Of a stretch of DNA of 64,000 bases, positions 56,429 to 64,000 are shown one piece after another. Under the pieces are notes generated by a model. That model saw only the letters and a list, made by a program, of their open reading frames with translations. It was not told the DNA's origin and ran no database searches. Source of the DNA: Spinacia oleracea. Taxonomy: Eukaryota; Streptophyta; Magnoliopsida; Caryophyllales; Amaranthaceae. The stretch is from positions 992,001 through 1,056,000 of the forward strand of contig NC_079490.1 of the NCBI RefSeq assembly GCF_020520425.1, read 5' to 3'. The position numbers and the translations under genes are program-made. Every line of letters starts with the position of its first letter. Position 1 is the stretch's first letter.

Positions 56429-56713
56429 CTCTCTCTGTCCCAGAATAGTTGTTACACTCTCTTGGGCACACAGTTTACTGCGATAAGTAGTAGTGTGGTT
56501 ATCAATTGTTATTTTATTGAAAAAGTAGATGTGATAGGAATAAGTGAGGTATTTTTTTAATTGAATGAGAGAGGGTGTGGGGACAAAAAAAAAATTAGTG
56601 GGAAGAGAGAGACAATATAATAATTGTGGGGTCATTCCTAATTTAGAAGTGTATCAACTAATCTGGGACGGACGAAAAAGGAAAGTGTAACAACTAATCT
56701 GGGACGGAGGGAG
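56429..56713. mobile_element. Stowaway-type MITE, 285 bp, upstream of intact copy 1
   Basis: The ends CTCTCTCTGTCCCAGAATAG and CTAATCTGGGACGGAGGGAG are inverted and flanked by TA. The aligned unit C site (AATATACGAGAAAATG near 62503) has a single TA and no element, so insertion came after unit duplication. Confidence 0.9.
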
Positions 56714-57060
56714 TACGAGAAAATGCAACTTGTGGTCCGTTTTGGCACGGACGCTGTCCAAAACATTGGTTTATATTTTATACATGACATTTAAGTTTGT
56801 TGAATTGCAGTACGGTCTAAAATGGTGTCGAAGGATTTATCTTTATTTTGCTAGTTTATTTTATCAGAAGCTGACTGGAATGTTTCTTATAAAACTAGCT
56901 AGTGTCTAAGACCTTTCTACCACCACCAACCCCCTCCTCCCTAAAGAAAATGCAACTTGTATCTCGATTGCAGTAAATAATAAGCAAAAATGACTTGTTG
57001 CTAATTAAGTACTTCTAATATAGTAGTCAGTATACGTAGTAATAATGCACTTAATTATTG

Positions 57061-58060
57061 AACGTTCTTCTCGAGTTGTACATTTTTAAATAGAATTGCA
57101 ACATGTGATGCATGACACGTCTTCTAACCTTTAGTGTTGATTAATCCTTTGATTCAGATGCTGCCAATGCGGAGATGACGAGCCTGCAGTAGTGCAGTTT
57201 TATGTTCCATATGAAGCAGAAATCAGTACCCATATTTCCTCAGAAGAACCTTCATGTCAGCATAGCTTCGTTGCTTTGAAAATTTCTCACTTGTAATGTA
57301 AGTCTTATAGATTGAATTTTCTTTCATAATTTACTTAGTATTCTGATCAGAGATAAGGAAATTAGTTATGGAAAAAACTTGAAAAGATAGCTTCAGAACT
57401 ATCATATTACCTTCTAATTACTTGCTACATTGATTAGGTGTTAGTGAATTCAAGAACATAATGGATCGAACCCATCCCTGGCCTGTTTTCGGGATGGTAT
57501 ATTAGTAAATTTTATAGCATTTAGTATCCTCTGATAATTTTTATTGATTGGACTGTATTTCCCTGTGGTGATAGATCATACCTTGATCCATCCTTCTTCA
57601 ATATATACACATACCCAGAATTATTGTAGACCAATCTCTGACCTGAAATTTCCGGGTTTGCTGGGTCATTAGTGCCACTACTGTAGTAAGCACCATAGGC
57701 ATAACCAGTTGTTAGGTCCCTGGAATTGATCGGGAACGAGGTTTAGATCAGGAATCAAACGTAACTAGAACTTCCCCAGTGGATTATGGACCGTGGTGCA
57801 CAATGAGCATGGTGCACCTAAAAACATATGTGCACATGTAAAAGATATCTTAACTTGTGTCCTTGGTTGTTTAATACTTCATATGTGTTGCTTGGATTCT
57901 ACGTGATTGCCATACCGGGAGGATATCTTATCCATGTAGCCGACTTCATCCTTTTGGGCTAAAGACTATGATATTGTTGTTGTTGTTGTCGTTGTTGTCG
58001 TATCAGTTTGATTCATGGGGTTTTCATTTTCCCAATCTTTAGATCAATACATTAGTACTT
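57061..58060. repeat. Near-identical tract, copy 1 (partner 63001-64000)
   Basis: Aligned without gaps at an offset of 5940 bp to 63001-64000. I count two mismatches in 1,000 bp (near 57161 and 57466). Left of 57061 the same paralogous units differ by many substitutions and gaps. Confidence 0.92.
57570..57790 (-). pseudogene. Lectin receptor kinase internal fragment, copy 1
   Basis: A piece of about 215 bp translates on the minus strand as GYAYGAYYSSGTNDPANP, then GQRLVYNNSGYVYILKKDG, matching residues about 205-245 of the intact kinases. It is not part of any gene and has no start. Confidence 0.85.
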
Positions 58061-58804
58061 TGTTCGACTACTTTGCTGATTAACTGTGTGATTTAGATTA
58101 TAGACAAAGTCCATTGATATCTGTCATCCTTCTGAGTAACAAGAGGTTGTATAACAAAGAGGCTATATTTTGGATTCCATCATTGCGTACTTCCTGCAAC
58201 TTTTCTCTATTGAGTCCTTAATTATCTATCACTGGACTGCAGCGAGTTCATATTTTCACATTTCTGTCACAGTAAAAGTACATTTGTAAATGAAGACGGT
58301 ATATATGTTAAAGCTTATTTGTATGCCCCCCATTCTAAAAGCCTCTCCATTTGGATACATCAGCTAGTTCGAATGTTTTAGTCTTTTGAGCATATGGATG
58401 TATGATATGTATGCTAAGTCCTAAGTCCTAACTTTCTGTGTTGATCGTTCCTGTGGTTCAGATTGTGCGAATGAGGAAATGCCTAGCATGTGAACGTGTG
58501 TGCCTCCATCAACATGTAAAGAGAACCTTCATGCTTGTACAATTTCGTTGAAAGTTCTGCCTCCTGTAAGTGCTACCATGTCAATTTCTTTTATGATCTT
58601 TGTTCGTTTTATTACAAATATGGTGTATAACTGTATATGCCATTTTATGATAAGATGAAGATTGAAGACAGTAGTTAATGGCAGAGAAATTGTAAGAGAA
58701 CTTCGATGCCGATCATAGTTTCCGAAATAGATCATTAACTCCTACATCTGCAGCATTGCTACAAATATAGGGATACTTAAGGTATATCCTTCCATGCCTT
58801 AAAA

Positions 58805-59207
58805 ATTCTGCCCATTAGGTCGGGCCAAACTTTGGGCCGAAGTTTTCTGCCCAAAACCCGCTATTTCGGGACATTTTCTGGCCAGGCCAAATTTATAACT
58901 AAAATTTCAATTTTGAATTGCCCAAAAGTCCAAAACCCACCAAAAAGTTTTAAAATTGGGTTGGACTGGGCCGGGTCAGGTCAAACTTTGGGGTGAACTT
59001 TTCTGCCAAAACCCGCTATTCGGGCCAAAAATAGTGGGCTTTCGGGCAATTTTTGCCAAATTTATATTTTGAGTAGCCCAAAAGGCCAAAACCACCAAAA
59101 AATTTACAATCGGATTGGGCCCAAATAACGGGCCTAACATGTCTGCACAAAGCCCGCTAATTTTTAGGCCAGGCTAGTGGGCCGGGCTCATGATGATCGG
59201 GTCTAAG
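58805..59207. mobile_element. hAT family 1 copy in unit C
   Basis: An expanded version of the unit B copy, with repeated CCCGCTATT and TTTATAACTAAAA words and the right end CATGATGATCGGGTCTA. Confidence 0.68.
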
Positions 59208-59212
59208 CTTAA

Positions 59213-59423
59213 GGCTCTGTTTTATTCACCTTATTTCCACATATTGCAGTAAAAATAAGATGAGATAAGTTCATTTAAGTTCAGATAAGATAAGTTCGGA
59301 AAAACAAGGGTTGACCAAGTACAATTTATAACTAAAAGTTCTAATAAGTTCAGATAAAGTTCAGTTAAGTTCAGATAAGATAAGTTCAGAAATAAGTGAA
59401 AATCAGGTGAATAAAACGCACCC
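59213..59423. mobile_element. Tourist-like MITE, 211 bp, downstream of intact copy 2
   Basis: The ends GGCTCTGTTTTATTCACCTT and AGGTGAATAAAACGCACCC are inverted and flanked by TAA. The unit B counterpart (53359-53361 in CCTTAAGTTG) has a single TAA and no element. Confidence 0.9.
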
Positions 59424-59679
59424 TAAGTTGTTGGAATTAGGTTTCTGTGAAGATACTCTTAGTAAGCTTGCTAATAAAATCGCAAAGAAAATTTATGTCT
59501 ACAGACATTATTCATAATAACACCAACAGTTGAAATTACCGGGTTAATAAGATTTGATTTACATTTCGGTTTTCTTTAGGTGCTAGTCCCTACAGAGGCT
59601 GATGGCTATACTACCAGCTTATCACTAATGTAAAAATAAAATGAAACAGAATATAGTATACTACTTTATCTGGGCAGGT

Positions 59680-62142
59680 TTAATATTGAGTAGTAACTGA
59701 AAATGAGGATGGGCAAGGAAGATTATCAGGAACTTCAGCAAGACCTTCTAACATCTGTGTGACTGTTCGCATTGTTGGTCGAACACTTGGGTCTTCTTGA
59801 ATACACCAAAGAGCAACCATTACAAACTTCTTCAGTCTAATCATGTCAGTAATTGCCTCCATGTCATCATTAACAAGTGAATTTAATCTATTTGATTGAT
59901 AGCAATCAAATGCCCAATCTGTCAAAATTGCTCCTTCCCCTTCAAAGAGATCCATGCATACACTCTTTCTACAACATATGATCTCCAATAGTAGAACCCC
60001 AAAGCTATAGACATCTACCTTCACTGTGACCGGCTTGTTTCTGAACCATTCAGGGGCAACATAACCTTTGGTTCCTCGAACTGCAGTATTTGTTTGGGTT
60101 TGATTTAGAATCAAAAGCTTAGCCAAACCAAAATCAGAAATCCGAGCATTTTGATATTCATCTAAAAGTATGTTTTGGGGCTTTATATCACAATGAATGA
60201 TCTGAGTGCTGCACTCCTCATGCAAGTATAATAGCCCCTTTGCTGTCCCCTGAGCAATTAGGACTCTTTCAATCCAGCTTGGTTTGGAGTCGCGAAAAAT
60301 GTAGTCTGCTAAGCTACCATTGCTCATATATTCATAAACTAACAGCCTTTGGTCTTCCTCCTTGCAAAACCCTACAAGCTGAACTAGATTCTTGTGATGT
60401 GTTTGGCCAATCACATTCACTTCAGTTTTGAACTCCTTATCTGTATCACCTGATATTCGATCTAACTTCTTAACAGCAACAAAAGTTGAAAGACCTCCTC
60501 CACTGATCATGCCCTTGTAAACTATACCAAAAGATCCTCTTCCCAACTCTTCCTGGAACCCATTTGTAGCCTCATTGAGCTCTTGGTAGCTGAAATAATG
60601 GACCTTACTGTACGCCCTCAATGTTTTCCTCTGGACCTCATCAAAGCCTTTCAGTTGCTTCTTATGATAAGTGAAGAAAATTCCGAGACCAATTGCAGTT
60701 AGGAGCAGTATATTAACAGATACAGAGCCACCGATCAGAACTTTGTTTAGAGCTTTCGTTTTGTTTTTTGCTGTCAAAGGAGGGAAGTTAACATAAGGAT
60801 TGAGTGGGTCATTGGAAATGTTAGCTTTCCTTACCTTTATCCAAAAACCATCGGTTACTGAACTGTCTGTTCTTCCATTAAAAAGTGGTGCCTTCTTCTT
60901 CCAACAACCAGAATTATCACCAAATAGCTGGAAAGAGGCAGCAGCGCAGTAGCAGTCTTTCAGACAAGCATTCTTGCAATCCTCTTCATTGTTAGAACTA
61001 ACCCTTTCATAATCATTGTATGTAAAATCAGTATTTGTAAGCCGTACTAAGTTGTACTCATCCTTCATGGATATCTCTGCAGCATTTCCTTCACAACTCT
61101 GTAGCTTGAAATTGGGTTTACACCTCCCGAATTGATCATCTGGATCAAGGCGGGAGTAACCTAGTGGGCACGTACATACGGGCCTTTTATCAGCATTAAG
61201 GCTGCAAATGCTGTTAGACCCACAAATTCCGGTGCCTAAATTTCGCATGGCCCTTTCGATACACATATTGCGAGGTGTTATCTGAAACAAGGACCAACCA
61301 TCAGTGACTGATGTTTTTGGGGCAGAATACAACATTAGAATGCCGTCAAAGGCCAAGATAAATCTCTGATAATAATCTTTTGAGGGTGTGTAATTCTCAG
61401 GTAACATATTATACATCGACCCATCTTTTCTCAATATGTACATATACCCTGACTCATTGTACACGAATCTCTGGGTATGACCTGCATTTGAAATGTCACT
61501 AATATGATAGGCTTCATAGGCATAGCCTGTTGTTAGGTCTGTGGCATTGAGAGCCATGGTTCCATCAGAGGTCAGACGGTACTGGAACCTTCCTGTTGTG
61601 AAATTAGTCTCTGATAGTCGAGAACTAATCGCCTCATTACTTCCCAATGACATACCAGGCAGCAAGGTGTCTGTGGGATGGTCAAAGCTCTGCCAAACTG
61701 GATTGTCATTGCTGCTTCTTTTTAGGGCGAAATTACCAGTATCGTTTATGAAACCATAGCTCACCCCACCACCAACACCGCTTAGCTCGTTAGAGGTGTT
61801 CCATAAGTTGTTTCCTTGAGGGTCACTGAGAACTAATCCCTCATTAGCAGTTATCTGTACTGATGATCCTTGGGGAACAGGATTGCCCTCATTAGCGCTC
61901 CAGACTACGGTGTCTGGAATCTTGGCAAACCAGATGGAGAGCAAAAAGAGATTTCTGGTGTTAGGAAGTTGATGAAAGCCAAAGGCAAAATCGCCGGAAG
62001 GTGAAAGCCATGATGAGCCATTGGTGGCGGCTACAAGAGATCGGCCAACTGGTATATTACCAGTATTTTGTGCAGCAGTAGGTGATAAAAGTAGGACTGT
62101 TTGTGTTAAGAAGAAGATTATATAAGAAAGAAGACATGCCAT
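59680..62142 (-). CDS. G-type lectin S-receptor-like serine/threonine kinase, intact copy 2
   Basis: Intronless, 820 residues, closely related to the gene at 53616 and with the same domain order: signal peptide, B-lectin, EGF-like, PAN-like, membrane segment near 469-492, and a non-RD kinase with LGRGSFGIVY, HCDIKPQN, DFG and APE intact. The lectin N-terminus and kinase C-terminus are nearly the same as in copy 1. The EGF/PAN part differs most (for example ICGSNSICSLNADKRP against VCGDNSICILGDNSRP). The kinase ATP-lobe of this copy (KGMISGGGLSTFVAVKKLD) is closer to the pseudogene at 48881 than to copy 1, suggesting exchange among array members. Ligand and role are inferred from family only. 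Confidence 0.95.
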   Translation of the reverse strand: MACLLSYIIFFLTQTVLLLSPTAAQNTGNIPVGRSLVAATNGSSWLSPSGDFAFGFHQLPNTRNLFLLSIWFAKIPDTVVWSANEGNPVPQGSSVQITANEGLVLSDPQGNNLWNTSNELSGVGGGVSYGFINDTGNFALKRSSNDNPVWQSFDHPTDTLLPGMSLGSNEAISSRLSETNFTTGRFQYRLTSDGTMALNATDLTTGYAYEAYHISDISNAGHTQRFVYNESGYMYILRKDGSMYNMLPENYTPSKDYYQRFILAFDGILMLYSAPKTSVTDGWSLFQITPRNMCIERAMRNLGTGICGSNSICSLNADKRPVCTCPLGYSRLDPDDQFGRCKPNFKLQSCEGNAAEISMKDEYNLVRLTNTDFTYNDYERVSSNNEEDCKNACLKDCYCAAASFQLFGDNSGCWKKKAPLFNGRTDSSVTDGFWIKVRKANISNDPLNPYVNFPPLTAKNKTKALNKVLIGGSVSVNILLLTAIGLGIFFTYHKKQLKGFDEVQRKTLRAYSKVHYFSYQELNEATNGFQEELGRGSFGIVYKGMISGGGLSTFVAVKKLDRISGDTDKEFKTEVNVIGQTHHKNLVQLVGFCKEEDQRLLVYEYMSNGSLADYIFRDSKPSWIERVLIAQGTAKGLLYLHEECSTQIIHCDIKPQNILLDEYQNARISDFGLAKLLILNQTQTNTAVRGTKGYVAPEWFRNKPVTVKVDVYSFGVLLLEIICCRKSVCMDLFEGEGAILTDWAFDCYQSNRLNSLVNDDMEAITDMIRLKKFVMVALWCIQEDPSVRPTMRTVTQMLEGLAEVPDNLPCPSSFSVTTQY

Positions 62143-63000
62143 TGCAAGAAGAGTGAATAGGTGATGAGATTACAGGAGTTCAAGACTAGCACTATAAAGC
62201 TAGTGATTTTTTTTGTTTTTATTAGCAATAATAGTAAGACATGGAAGTTTGAAGTCAACTAAAGTCAATGATCTGGTTTTGTTTGTTTTATTAGTGAGAA
62301 CTCTATTAAGAAATGTCAGGGAACACAAAGTTGACCAAATCTGTTTGAATTATAGCTGTTTCCACATTCTGTTTGTTTTGACGGAAAACATTTTCCATAT
62401 TCAATGAAGAATTTTTTTCTAAATCTGGAAAGTAGATTTTCAATGGCGGAAAACTTTAGTGTTAATCTATCAAGGTCCTTCTAGTTCGTTCTCTGCGTAA
62501 CATAATATACGAGAAAATGTAAGTTGTGGTCCGTTGTGGCCCGGCTGCTGTCCAATTTGGCCACTGTGTACTAGTCAATTGTAATAATACATGTGTTAGT
62601 TGAACTTTCTCTTTTGTTATACCCTTTCATGAAGTGTTATTTGATATGACTGTATGATGGATAAGGAGACTAGTCCTGGAAAAATGATTGGTTTATACTT
62701 TATACATTACGTGTTAAGTTTGTCGAATTGCAGTACGGTCTATAATGGTGTCCTTATACGTCCCTCATAGAAGGATCTATCTTTAGTTTGCTGGTTTATT
62801 TTATCAGAAGCTGACTGGAAAGTTCTTATAAAACTAGCTAGTGTCTAATAAGACCTTTCTACCACCACCAACGCGGTGTAAAGAAAATGTAACTTGTATG
62901 GAAACTACAGTAAAAAAATAAGCGAAAATGCAACTTGTGGCTAATTAAGTATTACTACTATAGTAGTCAGTACTCAGTAGTAGTGATAATGTACTTATTG

Positions 63001-64000
63001 AACGTTCTTCTCGAGTTGTACATTTTTAAATAGAATTGCAACATGTGATGCATGACACGTCTTCTAACCTTTAGTGTTGATTAATCCTTTGATTCAGATG
63101 TTGCCAATGCGGAGATGACGAGCCTGCAGTAGTGCAGTTTTATGTTCCATATGAAGCAGAAATCAGTACCCATATTTCCTCAGAAGAACCTTCATGTCAG
63201 CATAGCTTCGTTGCTTTGAAAATTTCTCACTTGTAATGTAAGTCTTATAGATTGAATTTTCTTTCATAATTTACTTAGTATTCTGATCAGAGATAAGGAA
63301 ATTAGTTATGGAAAAAACTTGAAAAGATAGCTTCAGAACTATCATATTACCTTCTAATTACTTGCTACATTGATTAGGTGTTAGTGAATTCAAGAACATA
63401 ATGGAACGAACCCATCCCTGGCCTGTTTTCGGGATGGTATATTAGTAAATTTTATAGCATTTAGTATCCTCTGATAATTTTTATTGATTGGACTGTATTT
63501 CCCTGTGGTGATAGATCATACCTTGATCCATCCTTCTTCAATATATACACATACCCAGAATTATTGTAGACCAATCTCTGACCTGAAATTTCCGGGTTTG
63601 CTGGGTCATTAGTGCCACTACTGTAGTAAGCACCATAGGCATAACCAGTTGTTAGGTCCCTGGAATTGATCGGGAACGAGGTTTAGATCAGGAATCAAAC
63701 GTAACTAGAACTTCCCCAGTGGATTATGGACCGTGGTGCACAATGAGCATGGTGCACCTAAAAACATATGTGCACATGTAAAAGATATCTTAACTTGTGT
63801 CCTTGGTTGTTTAATACTTCATATGTGTTGCTTGGATTCTACGTGATTGCCATACCGGGAGGATATCTTATCCATGTAGCCGACTTCATCCTTTTGGGCT
63901 AAAGACTATGATATTGTTGTTGTTGTTGTCGTTGTTGTCGTATCAGTTTGATTCATGGGGTTTTCATTTTCCCAATCTTTAGATCAATACATTAGTACTT
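63001..64000. repeat. Near-identical tract, copy 2 (partner 57061-58060)
   Basis: See the partner entry. The match is still running at the window edge, so its right end is not seen. Confidence 0.92.
63510..63730 (-). pseudogene. Lectin receptor kinase internal fragment, copy 2
   Basis: Identical to the fragment at 57570-57790 and part of the same near-identical tract. Confidence 0.85.

Larger units (their letters stand above)
46850..64000. repeat. Tandem array of G-type lectin receptor kinase units
   Basis: At least three units share flank anchors at 47250, 52656 and 58441 (spacing about 5.4 and 5.8 kb), each followed by a kinase gene or remnant on the minus strand. Gene order within each unit is the same: flank, hAT family 1 copy, conserved 3' flank (GGAATTAGGTTTCTRTGAAG), kinase gene, promoter. 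The array continues past the window end. Confidence 0.88.

Noticed and set aside
1-64000. LTR retroelement or virus-derived copy
   Set aside because: No paired long terminal repeats, primer-binding site, or gag, protease or integrase-like sequence was seen; the only reverse-transcriptase-related piece is the LINE RNase H fragment.

Overview
The window is nuclear DNA of a flowering plant. The genes have short exons with GT-AG introns and the intergenic DNA is AT-rich. MITEs, hAT-type elements, SINEs, a Helitron and a LINE fragment are abundant. The protein families (NSE4, plastid enoyl-ACP reductase, NPF7 transporter, plant-type CCCH-KH protein, G-type lectin receptor kinases) point to a eudicot. 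The overall sequence style suggests Caryophyllales, perhaps an Amaranthaceae relative of spinach or beet; that last step is an impression, not a proof. No LTR retroelement, rRNA, tRNA gene or CRISPR array was seen.

Layout: 0.8-11.5 kb (minus) holds a SANT/Myb plus bromodomain gene. Its second intron is 8.25 kb long, full of transposons, and cuts the bromodomain in two. 11.5-17.3 kb is intergenic, with a Mutator-like foldback element, a hAT MITE, a SINE and a second Mutator-like MITE. 17.3-21.5 kb (plus) holds NSE4, a kleisin of the SMC5/6 complex, in seven exons. 22.2-27.3 kb is a tandem segmental duplication carrying two minus-strand genes for small secreted Gly/Asp-rich repeat proteins that I cannot assign to a family. 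27.6-32.9 kb (minus) holds the plastid fatty-acid enzyme enoyl-ACP reductase in twelve coding exons; one exon has an extra base in a homopolymer. 34-38.4 kb is intergenic, with a LINE fragment, a tandem duplication and a 267-bp Helitron. 38.4-42.5 kb (plus) holds an NPF7-type nitrate/peptide-family transporter whose last 17 codons and stop come from a MITE. 44.2-46.6 kb (plus) holds a CCCH zinc-finger/KH RNA-binding protein. From about 46.8 kb to the end is a tandem array of G-type lectin receptor kinase genes, all on the minus strand: one collapsed remnant, one frameshifted pseudogene, two intact intronless genes and two small internal fragments.

The genes look like unrelated single-copy housekeeping genes next to two young tandem families, and I see no pathway or operon-like unit. 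The most informative signals are evolutionary. Several transposon insertions can be placed after a local duplication because the paralogous copy keeps the empty site. Three hAT elements are nested around one repeated 8-bp target. A roughly 1-kb tract in the kinase array is nearly identical between units (two differences in 1,000 bp) while the adjoining sequence is clearly diverged.
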